From Microbacterium testaceum (GTDB lineage Bacteria > Actinomycetota > Actinomycetes > Actinomycetales > Microbacteriaceae): 64,000 nt of DNA. Position 1 is the first letter of the stretch, and each line of letters begins with the position of its first letter. The stretch lies in assembly GCF_020781835.1 (NCBI RefSeq), contig NZ_JAJGNJ010000002.1:248001-312000 (forward strand), given 5' to 3'. Both the position numbers and the translations under genes were made by a program. The notes below the pieces were generated by a model. The model was not told where the DNA came from and did no database searches. It worked only from the letters and a program-made list of their open reading frames with translations. Below are positions 44,192 through 53,178 of the stretch, piece after piece.

Positions 44192-45144
44192 CCCTTGACC
44201 CCGCTCGCGGCGATGCTGCTGACGAACGCGCGCTGGAAGACCAGGAACACGATCAGCACCGGCAGCGTGATCAGGGATGTGTAGGCCATGACCTCGCCCC
44301 ATGCGGTGTTGAGCTGGAAGAAGTACTGCATACCCACCATGACCGGCCGCAGCTCCTCCTTCTGCACCACCATCAGCGGCCAGAGGTACTGGTTCCACGC
44401 GGGCAGGAACGTCAGGATCGCGACGGTGGCGAACGCCGGGCCCGACAGTGGGACGATGATCCGGCGGTAGATCGTGAACCAGCTCGCGCCGTCGATCCGG
44501 GCGGCCTCGTCGAGCGAGGTGGGGATGGTGGAGAAGTACTGCGCGAACAGGAAGATCGAGAACGCGTTCGCGATGAACGGCACGATCTGCACCTGGTAGG
44601 TGTTCAGCCATCCGAAGTCGTACTTCAGGACACCGCCCTCCATGACCAGGGTCGGCAGCTGGTTGACCCAGTAGACCATCGGCACCGCGATCGTCTCGAA
44701 GGGCACGATGAGCGTCGCGATCACCAGGGCCATGACCACGACGCGCCCCTTCCACCGCAGACGCGACAGGGCGAAGCCGGCGAGGGAGTTCACGATCAGG
44801 CCGAGCCCGACGGTGAGCACCGTCACGAGGATCGAGTTGAACAGGAACTGCGCGACCGGCACGCGGTCGAAGACGCCGAAGTAGTTGTCGAGGCTGATGT
44901 CGCCGACCGGCAGGAACGCCGCGGGCGAGTCGATGTCGCGCAGGATCTGCGCGTCGGGCTTCAGGCTCGACACGAACATGAACACCAGCGGGAAGAGGAA
45001 GAAGACCGCGAGGATCGACATCGACATGTAGGTGAGGATGCGACCGCGACGGCCCTCCGCGACGCGGGTGCGCCCGCGCGGGGAGTCGGCGTCGGTGCGC
45101 GCGGGGCGCGTCGCCCGGCGAGGGCGCTCGAGGGTGCCGGTCAT
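44188..45144 (-). CDS. Sugar ABC transporter permease (MalG type)
   Basis: A 318-residue CUT1 permease: a polar basic N-terminus (about 35 residues), six helices, and EAA loop SLDEAARIDGASWFTIYRRI. It closes with VFQRAFVSSIAASGVKG, typical of MalG-like subunits. One base separates it from the upstream permease stop, and it overlaps the kinase gene by four bases. It forms the channel with the MalF-type protein encoded at 45146. Confidence 0.88.
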   Translation of the reverse strand: MTGTLERPRRATRPARTDADSPRGRTRVAEGRRGRILTYMSMSILAVFFLFPLVFMFVSSLKPDAQILRDIDSPAAFLPVGDISLDNYFGVFDRVPVAQFLFNSILVTVLTVGLGLIVNSLAGFALSRLRWKGRVVVMALVIATLIVPFETIAVPMVYWVNQLPTLVMEGGVLKYDFGWLNTYQVQIVPFIANAFSIFLFAQYFSTIPTSLDEAARIDGASWFTIYRRIIVPLSGPAFATVAILTFLPAWNQYLWPLMVVQKEELRPVMVGMQYFFQLNTAWGEVMAYTSLITLPVLIVFLVFQRAFVSSIAASGVKG

Positions 45145-45145
45145 G

Positions 45146-46087
45146 TCAGTTCTTCTCTCGGGTCAGCCAGCGCTGGATGAGCGCGATGATCAGCACGGCT
45201 ACGAAGAACAGGAGGGAGATCGCGGCGGCGTAGCCGATCTCCTGCTGCTCGTAACCCTTGCGCACGGCGTGGAACACGACGGTCGACGTCGAGTTGAGGG
45301 GACCGCCCTGAGTCATCACGTCGACCTGGACGAACAGGCCGAGGGCGGCGATCGTGATGGTGACGAGGACGAACACCATCGTGGGACGCAGCCCCGGCCA
45401 GGTGACGTTGGTGAACTGCCGCCATCGGCTCGCGCCGTCCATGCGCGCGGCCTCGTACAGCTCCTCGGGGATGGTCTGGAGTCCCGCGAGCCAGATGATC
45501 ATGTGGAACCCCACCGCTTGCCAGATCGAGAGCACGATGATCGCGCCGAGCGCGGTGCTCGGGTCGTTGAGCCAGTCGGCGCCCTTCCACGCCCCGAAGG
45601 TCAGGGTGTCGATCATCGAGTTGATGAGCCCGTCGCTCTGGTACATGAAACGCCACAGGATCGACACCACGACGATCGAGGTGACCACCGGGACGAAGAA
45701 CACCACGCGGAAGAACGTCGTGCCGCGCAACCTCTGGTTCACCAGGATCGCCAGGAACAGGCCCAGACCGGCCTGCACCGGGACGACGACGAGCGCGAAG
45801 AGGAAGGTGTTCAGTGCCGACTGCAGGAACACCGGGTCGGCCGTGAACGCGCGCAGGAAGTTGTCGAACCCGACGAAGCGCGGCGGGTTGGGGGAGATGA
45901 GTCGGGCGTTGGTGAACGAGAGCGTGAACGCCAGCAGCACGGGGATGATGAGGAACAGCACGAGCAGGAGCGCGGCGGGGGCCATCATCGCCAGGCCCGC
46001 CCACGTCTCGCGGCCGCGTGCGGAACGCAGACGGCGGAGGGATCGACGCGGCTGCTCCGCCGCGGCGACCGGGGGTGACACGGTCAT
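45146..46087 (-). CDS. Sugar ABC transporter permease (MalF type)
   Basis: A 313-residue CUT1 permease with six predicted helices and EAA loop ELYEAARMDGASRWRQFTNV. The short N-terminus lacks the long periplasmic loop of enterobacterial MalF, as expected for Gram-positive sugar permeases. It lies 60 bases after the binding-protein stop, across a strong hairpin. No ATPase gene is in the operon; a shared MsiK-type ATPase is likely. Confidence 0.88.
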   Translation of the reverse strand: MTVSPPVAAAEQPRRSLRRLRSARGRETWAGLAMMAPAALLLVLFLIIPVLLAFTLSFTNARLISPNPPRFVGFDNFLRAFTADPVFLQSALNTFLFALVVVPVQAGLGLFLAILVNQRLRGTTFFRVVFFVPVVTSIVVVSILWRFMYQSDGLINSMIDTLTFGAWKGADWLNDPSTALGAIIVLSIWQAVGFHMIIWLAGLQTIPEELYEAARMDGASRWRQFTNVTWPGLRPTMVFVLVTITIAALGLFVQVDVMTQGGPLNSTSTVVFHAVRKGYEQQEIGYAAAISLLFFVAVLIIALIQRWLTREKN

Positions 46088-46108
46088 CAGGTTCTTCTTT
46101 CGCGGGGT

Positions 46109-46137
46109 GCGGTGGGGGCCGGGTGGGCCCCCACCGC
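46109..46137 (-). terminator. Intercistronic hairpin after fructoside-binding-protein gene
   Basis: GCGGTGGGGGCC (46109-46120) and GGCCCCCACCGC (46126-46137) form a perfect 12-base stem with a 5-base loop, between the binding-protein stop and the MalF-type start. It matches the position of stems after the other binding-protein genes. Confidence 0.65.
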
Positions 46138-46147
46138 TGACGCGGCG

Positions 46148-47440
46148 CTACTTCGCGCCGTAGCCGTCGTTGGACTCGATGTTGGTGTCGATCTCGGTGA
46201 CCGCGGCATCCAGAGCCGACTGCACGTCGGCGCCGTTCATGATGTCCTTGGCCGCCGTCTCGAACGTGGTCGAGATGACCGCGTACGCGGGCGTCTCGGG
46301 GCGCAGCACGGCGTACTCCTGGGAGAACTCGGCGAACGGACGCAGGACCCCGTCGGTGGAGTTGAAGTACTTCGACGCCTCGGTCGCGGACTCGGTGGCC
46401 GGGATGACGATCTGCTCGTCGGCGAAACGGGTGATGTACTTGTCGTCGAAGCTGAACTCCAGGTACTGGCGCGCGCCCTCGGCGTCGTTGCACGACGACG
46501 AGATGCCCCACTGCCACGAGCCGCCGCCGATCTTGGGCCCGTTGCCGAGGTCCGGCGGCGGGAGGATCAGCAGGTCGTCTCCCACGGCGTCCACCGCGGC
46601 CAGGCCGTTCCATACGCCCGTGTAGCTCAGGGCGACCTTGTCGTCGACGAACTCCTGGTTGCCCACGGTGCCACCGCTGTTGGCGTAGCCCTTCTCGAAC
46701 AGCGACTGGAACCACTCGCCCCACTTCACGGCATCCGGGCCGTTGAGGGCGCCGTCGGCGGTGAGCATCGTGTCGCGGTCGATGAGGTCGCCGCCGAAGC
46801 TCTGCAGGAACGGCGAGTAGGCGTAGGGCCACCACTCGCCCTTGTCCTCGGCGCCGATGTCGATCGGGGTGTCGTACCCGGCGGCCTTCAGCGTGGCCAG
46901 GGCCGCATCGAACTCCGCCGCGGTCCACGGCTGCTCGATCGTGGGGATGCGGATGCCGTTGGCATCCAGGACCGACTTGCGGGCGAAGATGCCCAGAGCG
47001 GCGTCCCAGTACCCGGCCGAGTAGATCTCGCCGTCGTACTTTCCGACGGCGGTCGGCAGCAGCTTGTCGGTGATGTCACTGGAGAGGCCGAGCGGCTGCA
47101 GGTAGTTCGCCCACGCCCAGTTGGGCATGATCGGACCGTCGAGGTCGAGCAGGCACGGAAGGTCGCCCGAGGCCGCCGCCGCGACGATCGCGTCGTTGTA
47201 GGCGCCCTGCGGGAACGACTCCGTCTTGACCTCGTACGTGTCCTGTGAGGCGTTGAAGTCGCTGATGATCTGCTCGTAGACCGCGAGCTCGGCGGGGTTG
47301 CCCGCCGAGTGGGTCCACATCGTCAGCACGGTCCGACCGTCTTCGGTCGTGGCGCCGCCCTGACCGGCTTGACCGCAGCCGGTCAGCACCAGCGCGGCAG
47401 CCACGCCGGTCGCGGCGAGCGGGATGAAGGACTTCTTCAT
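46148..47440 (-). CDS. Sugar-binding lipoprotein (CUT1)
   Basis: A 430-residue solute-binding lipoprotein with lipobox LTGC (Cys22). The mature start (TVLTMWTHSAGNPAELAVYE) and the GKYDGEIYSAGYWDAALG, GGSWQWGIS and ALSYTGVWNG segments are typical of family 1 oligosaccharide receptors. AAAGGAAC precedes the ATG. It captures the sugar for the two permeases downstream. The kinase and propeller hydrolase in the operon suggest a fructose-containing saccharide, by inference. Confidence 0.85.
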   Translation of the reverse strand: MKKSFIPLAATGVAAALVLTGCGQAGQGGATTEDGRTVLTMWTHSAGNPAELAVYEQIISDFNASQDTYEVKTESFPQGAYNDAIVAAAASGDLPCLLDLDGPIMPNWAWANYLQPLGLSSDITDKLLPTAVGKYDGEIYSAGYWDAALGIFARKSVLDANGIRIPTIEQPWTAAEFDAALATLKAAGYDTPIDIGAEDKGEWWPYAYSPFLQSFGGDLIDRDTMLTADGALNGPDAVKWGEWFQSLFEKGYANSGGTVGNQEFVDDKVALSYTGVWNGLAAVDAVGDDLLILPPPDLGNGPKIGGGSWQWGISSSCNDAEGARQYLEFSFDDKYITRFADEQIVIPATESATEASKYFNSTDGVLRPFAEFSQEYAVLRPETPAYAVISTTFETAAKDIMNGADVQSALDAAVTEIDTNIESNDGYGAK

Positions 47441-47502
47441 CGTGTTCCTTTCGGTTCGCGGCGACATCGCTGTCGCCATCGTGAGGGGCCGCCGGAGCGG
47501 CG

Positions 47503-48552
47503 TCAGTCCGCCGCCCGGGGTTCCCGCGCGCTGCCGAGGGGCGCGGGAGGGCCGACGGAAGCCCGACGAACGATCGGGCAGTCCATGAGGTAGGGGGAGT
47601 CGAGGGAGGCCTCGCGGAGGCCGAGGGCGACCTCCATCGCCCATCGGCCCATGGCCGCGTGGGGGAGCGAGACGGTGGTGAGCGGGGGGTCGAGTTCCGC
47701 CGCGATCAGCTGCTGGTCGTCGTAGCCGACGAGCGAGATATCGTCGGGGACCCGGATGCCATGGCGGTGCGCCCACGACATCACCCCGGCCGCGATGCGG
47801 TCGTTGAAGGCGAAGATGCCGGTCGGACGCTGCGCGGGCGGGAGGGCGAACAGTGCGGCGGTCGCTTCCTGGCCCCCCGCCGCCGAGGTGGGGGAGAAGA
47901 CGTGCAGCGCCGGGTCGGGTGCGATCCCGGCCTCCGCGAGGACGTCGAGATAGCCGCGCAGACGCAGCTCGGCGGCGACCGGGCGGTCCTCGTCGTTGTC
48001 GATGAAGGCGATGCGGCGGTGGCCGGCGTCGACCAGCTCCTGCGTCGCCGCGCGTCCGCCCGCGTAGTCGTCCGGGACGACGGCGGGGTACCCGCCTTCC
48101 TCCGGTCGGCAGTCCAGGAACACCGTTCCCGCCGGTAGGCCCTCGGGGGCGGGGATCACCCGGTGGTACATCGAGGCGTAGACCATGCCGTCGACGCGGT
48201 GGTTCACGAGCGTGGAGATCGCATCGGACTCGATCTCCGGGTGCCCGTCGGTGTCGACGAAGATCACCAGGCGTCCGTTCTCGCGCGCCACCTCCTGCGC
48301 GCCGGCGAGCATGCGCCCGGCGAAGGGGGTCGTCGCGATGCGGTCGGATACCAGGCCGATCGTCCCCGTCACGCGCGTGCGCAGACTGCGGGCGATCGGG
48401 TTGGGCGAGTAACCGACCTCGTCGGCGACGCGGCGCACGCGCTCCTTGGTCTCGTCGGAGATGCGGGATTCGGCGTTGTTGAGCACGAGCGAGACCGTGG
48501 CCGGAGACACGCCCGCGGCCTTCGCCACGTCGGCGAGACGCACTCGGCTCAT
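47503..48552 (-). CDS. LacI-family repressor of the fructoside operon
   Basis: A 349-residue LacI protein. The HTH is RLADVAKAAGVSPATVSLVL (residues 4-23), the hinge follows at VGYSPNPIARSLRTR, and the ligand core has VGYDDQQLIAAELDPPLTTV. The ATG at 48552 is preferred over an ATG at 48567 because GAGGGG lies about nine bases upstream. It is first in the operon; two near-identical palindromes lie just upstream, implying autoregulation that also controls all downstream genes. Confidence 0.85.
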   Translation of the reverse strand: MSRVRLADVAKAAGVSPATVSLVLNNAESRISDETKERVRRVADEVGYSPNPIARSLRTRVTGTIGLVSDRIATTPFAGRMLAGAQEVARENGRLVIFVDTDGHPEIESDAISTLVNHRVDGMVYASMYHRVIPAPEGLPAGTVFLDCRPEEGGYPAVVPDDYAGGRAATQELVDAGHRRIAFIDNDEDRPVAAELRLRGYLDVLAEAGIAPDPALHVFSPTSAAGGQEATAALFALPPAQRPTGIFAFNDRIAAGVMSWAHRHGIRVPDDISLVGYDDQQLIAAELDPPLTTVSLPHAAMGRWAMEVALGLREASLDSPYLMDCPIVRRASVGPPAPLGSAREPRAAD

Positions 48553-48569
48553 GACATCACCCCTCATTG

Positions 48570-48605
48570 GATAATCGATTTATCGCCGCGATAAACCGAT
48601 TTATC
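48570..48605. promoter_or_regulatory. Tandem LacI operators
   Basis: GATAATCGATTTATC (48570-48584) and GATAAACCGATTTATC (48590-48605) are near-palindromes with a shared consensus GATAAAYCGATTTATC, with centres about 20 bases (two helical turns) apart. They start 17 bases upstream of the lacI ATG and stand out as A/T-rich in a GC-rich setting. Confidence 0.7.
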
Positions 48606-48777
48606 AACGACCGAGATCAGTGTGGGGTCTCGGCCGCGGTGGTGTCAAGTAACGATCGCGTCTCGCACGCGCCCGCGTACCCCCAGATCGCGTGATCTCG
48701 CCGAGCGCGCGGCCTGATCTGCCCGCGCGTGCGGCCAGGTGAGCGGAACGGCGCGGATGCCACACGCCGCCCCGGGA

Positions 48778-50115
48778 TCAGGACGGGTCGCCGCCCAGAG
48801 GGCCGACGGCCGGGATCGGCCCGCCGTCGTCGGCGCCGGTCGCGCGGGCGCGGGCGATCGCGTTCCCCAGGTGGTAGATCACCAGGGCCGCGGCCGAGCC
48901 GAGCACGATCGCGCCGAGCTGGAAGTCGCCCCATTGCATCGTGAACCCGGCGATCGCCAGCACGAGCGCGACCGCGCCGGTGTACTGGTTGACCGGCCGC
49001 GAGAAGTCGACGCGGTTATCCACCCAGATCTTGATGCCGATGATGCCGATGAGGCCGTACAACGCCGTCGTCACGCCGCCGAGAACACCGGCGGGGATGG
49101 TGTTGAAGACGGCGCCGACCTTCGGCGACAGGCTCAGCACGATCGCCGTGACGCCCGCGACCCAGTACACGGCCGTCGAGTAGACGCGCGTCGCCGCCAT
49201 GACGCCGATGTTCTCGCCGTACGTCGTCGTGCCCGACCCGCCGAACGTGCCCGCCAGGGTCGTGGCCGCACCGTCGGCGATCAGCGCCCGCCCGGTGGAG
49301 CGGTTCGCCGTGGCATCCGTCATCGCCGCCACACCCCGCACGTGCCCGACGTTCTCGGCCACGAGCACCAGCACCACGGGGAGGAACATCGCGATGACCG
49401 ACCAGGTCTGCGGCGATGCGAAGTCGGCGATCTGGAACTCGGGGAGCCCGATCCACGGCGCCGCCTCGACCGCGGCGAAGTCGATGAGCTGTTCGCCCGT
49501 GCCGGCCTGGATCAGCACCGTGGCGACGTACCCCACGATCACGCCGAGGAAGATCGAGATGCGGCCGAGGAATCCGCGGAACAGGACGCTGAACAGGATC
49601 ACGGCGACGAGGGTGATCGTGCCCGGCAACGGCTGCAGCTGGAAGTTCTGCCAGGCCACCGGCGCCAGATTGAAGCCGATGAGGGCCACGATCGCTCCCG
49701 CCACGACGGGCGGCATGACCTTGTCGACCCAGCCGAGACCGGCGAACTGCACGATGAAGCCGATGGCCATGAGCAGGATGCCGACGGCCACGATGCCCGC
49801 GAGGGCCGAGCCGAACCCGGCGGTCGCGGTGGCTGCGGTCACCGGTGCGATGAACGCGAACGACGAACCGAGGTAGCTCGGGAGGCGGTTGCGGGTCACC
49901 AGGAGGAACAGGAGGGTCCCCACGCCCGAGAACAGCAGCGTCGTCGACACCGGGAAGCCGGTGAGCACGGGCACGAGGAAGGTCGCGCCGAACATGGCGA
50001 TGACGTGCTGCAGGCCGATCGCGATCGTCGCCCCCCAGTTCAGGCGCTCCCCCGGGGCGACGACGGCTCCCGGCTCGACGGTGCGCCCGTTTCCGTGCAG
50101 CTTCCACTGGAACAT
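48778..50115 (-). CDS. Nucleobase:cation symporter-2 (uracil/xanthine permease)
   Basis: A 445-residue NCS2 permease with 12-14 helices. Family features are the GLQHVIAMFGATFLVP start and the segments ENVGHVRGVAAMTD and GGSGTTTYGENIGVMA that form the substrate and QH sites. GTTTYGENIG resembles UraA/RutG uracil carriers more than xanthine carriers, but specificity is not certain. GAGGAG precedes the ATG at 50115. It is downstream of purC on the same strand, with a nested ACGTT repeat in the 157-base gap that may control it by nucleobase supply. Confidence 0.87.
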   Translation of the reverse strand: MFQWKLHGNGRTVEPGAVVAPGERLNWGATIAIGLQHVIAMFGATFLVPVLTGFPVSTTLLFSGVGTLLFLLVTRNRLPSYLGSSFAFIAPVTAATATAGFGSALAGIVAVGILLMAIGFIVQFAGLGWVDKVMPPVVAGAIVALIGFNLAPVAWQNFQLQPLPGTITLVAVILFSVLFRGFLGRISIFLGVIVGYVATVLIQAGTGEQLIDFAAVEAAPWIGLPEFQIADFASPQTWSVIAMFLPVVLVLVAENVGHVRGVAAMTDATANRSTGRALIADGAATTLAGTFGGSGTTTYGENIGVMAATRVYSTAVYWVAGVTAIVLSLSPKVGAVFNTIPAGVLGGVTTALYGLIGIIGIKIWVDNRVDFSRPVNQYTGAVALVLAIAGFTMQWGDFQLGAIVLGSAAALVIYHLGNAIARARATGADDGGPIPAVGPLGGDPS

Positions 50116-50151
50116 GTGTTTCTCCTCGCGGTGGGGGTGGATGCCCGAGAT

Positions 50152-50217
50152 CACACGTTCGGGCCGAAAGAATACGTTGCGGCCGACCGGAACGTATGCG
50201 CTCGACCCGAACGTGTG
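50152..50217. promoter_or_regulatory. Nested ACGTT inverted-repeat array
   Basis: Four half-sites lie upstream of the nucleobase permease: CACACGTTCGGG (50152-50163), ATACGTT (50172-50178), AACGTAT (50191-50197) and CCCGAACGTGTG (50206-50217). The outer pair is a perfect 12-base inverted repeat and the inner pair a perfect 7-base one. Spacing of the cores is 19, 17 and 19 bases, close to two helical turns each. This suggests cooperative binding of a dimeric regulator. Confidence 0.55.
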
Positions 50218-50272
50218 CGTTCGACGCGCGGCGCCGCGCGACGGCACCGGAGCCGGGGCCGGAGCCGGGGCC

Positions 50273-51202
50273 TCAGGACGTCAGTCGTTCGAGCAGCTCG
50301 GCGTAGCGGGCGCGGGTGCGCGTGACGATGTCGTCGGGGAGGGTGGGGGGCTCGCCCTGCTTGTCCCAGGTCGCGGCGAGCCAGTCGCGCACGATCTGCT
50401 TGTCGAAGCTCACCATGCGTTCGGCGGGGGTCGTGCCGGTGCGCCACGCCTCGGCATCCCAGTACCGCGAGGAGTCCGACGTCAGCACCTCGTCCGCCAG
50501 GGTCAGCACGCCGTCGGCGTCGAAGCCGAACTCGAACTTCGTGTCGGCGAGGAGCAGCCCGCGAGCCTCGGCCGTGGCGGCGGCTCGCCGGTAGATCTCC
50601 AGCGACAGGTCGCGCAGGGCGGCGGCGGTGTCTTCGCCGACGAGCTCTGCCGACCGTTCGAACGTGATGTTCTCGTCGTGCTCGCCCATCGGCGCCTTGT
50701 ATGCCGGGGTGTACAGCGGTTCGGGCAGCCGGTCGCCGTCGCCGAGCCCCTCGGGAAGGGGGATGCCGCACACCGTGCGCGACGCCTGGTACTCGGCCCA
50801 GCCCGACCCGGTGAGATAGCCGCGCACGACGCACTCGATCGGCTGCATGTGGAGCGACCGCACGAGCATGGCGCGTCCCCGCACGGCATCCGGGATCAGC
50901 TCGACGGCGTCGTCGCCCTCGAGCACGTGGTCGGCGGCGAGATGATTCGGGATGCCGCGTCCGCCGTCGGCGCCCGCCAGCTGATCGAACCACCACAGGC
51001 TCAGCGTCGTCAGCAGTACGCCCTTGTCGGGGATGCCCGGGCTCAGGACGTGGTCGAACGCGCTGACCCGATCGCTCGCGACCACCAACAGGTGTGCGGG
51101 GGCGGCTCCGTCGGCGGTGTCGGTGGGGACGTAGAGGTCGCGGACCTTGCCCGAGTACACGTGGCGCCAGCCGTCGAGCGCGAGGGGGGGAACGGGGGTC
51201 AC
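50273..51202 (-). CDS. purC: Phosphoribosylaminoimidazole-succinocarboxamide synthase
   Basis: A 309-residue SAICAR synthase, the step that joins aspartate to CAIR in IMP synthesis. Motifs are SGKVRDLY, DRVSAFDHVL, ECVVRGYLTGSG, and DTKFEFGFD near the C-terminal third. Length matches the longer bacterial form. The GTG at 51202 is used; an overlapping ATG at 51208 runs out of frame. A weak ribosome site precedes it. It is divergent from the BCCT gene, with 120 bases between. Confidence 0.93.
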   Translation of the reverse strand: MTPVPPLALDGWRHVYSGKVRDLYVPTDTADGAAPAHLLVVASDRVSAFDHVLSPGIPDKGVLLTTLSLWWFDQLAGADGGRGIPNHLAADHVLEGDDAVELIPDAVRGRAMLVRSLHMQPIECVVRGYLTGSGWAEYQASRTVCGIPLPEGLGDGDRLPEPLYTPAYKAPMGEHDENITFERSAELVGEDTAAALRDLSLEIYRRAAATAEARGLLLADTKFEFGFDADGVLTLADEVLTSDSSRYWDAEAWRTGTTPAERMVSFDKQIVRDWLAATWDKQGEPPTLPDDIVTRTRARYAELLERLTS

Positions 51203-51322
51203 CCGCTCATTATCCCGGTTCGACCGCGGCGGCGAAGGCCGCGAGGACACAGATTTTGTCACATCCCACCCGTGTGCGCCCTCCCCCCTGCTCGCGGGTG
51301 GGGCGGTGGGTAGCGTCGAAGC

Positions 51323-53026
51323 ATGACCGAGGCGACACCCGACACCGAGGCATCCATCGACCCGCATGCCGGCAGTTCCCACCGCACCCTGCGCGGCTGG
51401 GTGTTCTGGCCCGCCGCCGCGATCGCGCTGGCGTTCATCGCCTTCGCGCTGATCTTCCCGGCCGCCGCGGAGGCGGCGTTCGGCGCCCTGCAGACGGCCA
51501 TCGTCTCGGCGTTCAACTGGTATTACGTGCTCATCGCGGCCTTCTTCGTCGCCTTCGCGCTCACCATGGGATTCAGTCGTTTCGGCCGCATCAAGCTCGG
51601 CGCGGACGATGACGAGCCGGAGTTCTCGACGATGTCGTGGTTCGCGCTCCTGTTCGCGGCGGGCATGGGCATCGGCCTGGTCTTCTACGGCGTGAGCGAG
51701 CCGCTCAGCCACTTCGCCTCGCCCCGGCCCGGGGTCGAAGGCACCGACACGGAGCTCGCCCAGCAGGCGATGTCGCAGACGTTCCTGCACTGGGGTGTGC
51801 ACGCGTGGTCGATCTATGTCGTGCTGGGACTCGCCCTCGCCTATGCCTTCCACCGCCGGAAGCGCCCGCGCACCATCCGCTGGGCGCTCGAGCCGATCCT
51901 CGGCGCGCGTCTCGTGCAGGGCGGCTGGGGGAACGCGATCGACGTGGCCGCTCTCGTGGGCACGCTGTTCGGGGTGGCGACCTCGCTCGGCCTCGGCGTC
52001 ATCCAGATCAGCGCCGGCCTGGACTTCCTCGGGGTCGTGCCGCCTTCGATCATCAGCCAGGCCATCCTCATCGGCATCATCACCGGGTTCGTGCTGTTCT
52101 CGGTGCTGTCGGGGGTCGGCCGCGGCATGAAGTGGCTGTCGAACATCAATCTCGTGCTCGCGGGTGTGCTGATGCTGTTCCTGCTGTTCGTCGGGCCGAC
52201 CGAGTTCCTGCTGCGCGATGTCGTGCAGTCCATCGGGAACTACATCCAGAACTTCATCGGCCTGTCCTTCACGGTGAGCGCTTACACCGGCGAAGCGGGC
52301 GTCGCCTGGCAGGGCGCGTGGACCGCGTTCTACTGGGGCTGGTGGATCTCGTGGGCGCCCTTCGTCGGCATCTTCATCGCGCGCATCTCACGCGGGCGCA
52401 CGGTGCGGGAGTTCGTCACCGGCGTGATCCTGGTGCCCACGCTCGTCGGCATCCTGTGGTTCACGGTGCTCGGTGGATCGGCGATCTACGCGGAGCTGGC
52501 GGGGTCGGCGACGTTCGTCGGCGAGGACGGGACGGTGGATGTCTCGACGGCGCTGTTCCAGCTTCTGGAAACGGTGCCCGGTTCGGCGATCCTCACCGTC
52601 GGCTTCCTCATCCTCATCGGGATCTTCTTCATCACCTCAGCCGATTCCGGCGCCCTGGTGATGAGCATGATCGCCACGGGCGGGGAGGAGACGCCCCCGC
52701 GTTGGACTCGCATCTTCTTCACCCTCGCGACCGCCGTGATCGCTCTCGCGCTCCTCATCGCGGGCGGGCTGACGGCGCTGCAGACGGCGGCCATCAGTAT
52801 CGCGCTGCCGTTCAGCCTGGTGCTGCTGGCGATCTGCTGGGCCACGGTCGTGGCGTTCCGGCGCGAGATCAAGGCCTACGACCGCGCCCAGCGGGCTCGG
52901 TTCCGCGATCAGATCGGCGAGCACTACGGACTCGAGGTCGAGGAGGCGAACCGGCGCGGGATCTTCGGCATCCCCGTGCGGCGCCGCCGTCCTCGCACGC
53001 CCGACACCGACGCTCCCACGTCCTAG
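51323..53026 (+). CDS. BCCT family betaine/choline/carnitine transporter
   Basis: A 567-residue secondary transporter with 12 predicted helices. The BCCT motif GMGIGLVFYGVSEP (residues near 115-128) and the Trp-rich WTAFYWGWWISWAPFVG substrate site are clear. It is probably sodium- or proton-coupled uptake of glycine betaine or a related compatible solute for salt stress. The C-terminal tail (from about residue 515) is charged and resembles regulatory ends of BetP-like carriers. No strong ribosome site is seen, so it may have a very short leader. Confidence 0.87.
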   Translation: MTEATPDTEASIDPHAGSSHRTLRGWVFWPAAAIALAFIAFALIFPAAAEAAFGALQTAIVSAFNWYYVLIAAFFVAFALTMGFSRFGRIKLGADDDEPEFSTMSWFALLFAAGMGIGLVFYGVSEPLSHFASPRPGVEGTDTELAQQAMSQTFLHWGVHAWSIYVVLGLALAYAFHRRKRPRTIRWALEPILGARLVQGGWGNAIDVAALVGTLFGVATSLGLGVIQISAGLDFLGVVPPSIISQAILIGIITGFVLFSVLSGVGRGMKWLSNINLVLAGVLMLFLLFVGPTEFLLRDVVQSIGNYIQNFIGLSFTVSAYTGEAGVAWQGAWTAFYWGWWISWAPFVGIFIARISRGRTVREFVTGVILVPTLVGILWFTVLGGSAIYAELAGSATFVGEDGTVDVSTALFQLLETVPGSAILTVGFLILIGIFFITSADSGALVMSMIATGGEETPPRWTRIFFTLATAVIALALLIAGGLTALQTAAISIALPFSLVLLAICWATVVAFRREIKAYDRAQRARFRDQIGEHYGLEVEEANRRGIFGIPVRRRRPRTPDTDAPTS

Positions 53027-53082
53027 TCCGGACGCCGCGTCCTCGTCCGGGCGCCGCGTCTCGCCCGGGCGCCGGGTCCGCC
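53026..53082 (+). repeat. Three imperfect 18-19-base tandem repeats
   Basis: Units GTCCGGACGCCGCGTCCTC, GTCCGGGCGCCGCGTCTC and GCCCGGGCGCCGGGTCCGCC follow the BCCT stop. It is probably a local duplication of a GC-rich tail and may form stems at the end of the transcript. Confidence 0.35.
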
Positions 53083-53136
53083 TCCGGCGCGCCGAGATCC
53101 ATCGCGATTCCCCCTTCTTCCGGGGTGTCCGTGCGG

Positions 53137-53154
53137 TATAGTCCATCTGGACTA
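53137..53154 (+). promoter_or_regulatory. -10 box overlapping a PadR operator candidate
   Basis: The -10 hexamer TATAGT (53137-53142) overlaps the palindrome TAGTCCA-tc-TGGACTA (53139-53154), 25 bases upstream of the padR ATG. A protein bound there would block polymerase, consistent with autorepression of the padR-efflux pair. The -35 is weak. Confidence 0.6.
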
Positions 53155-53178
53155 GTCAGCACGGACCATGGAGGGTGG

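Noticed and set aside
47460..47477. Near-palindrome GGCGACATCGCTGTCGCC between lacI and the binding-protein gene
   Set aside because: Short with a mismatched centre, and unlike the two clear operators upstream of lacI; not enough to call a site.
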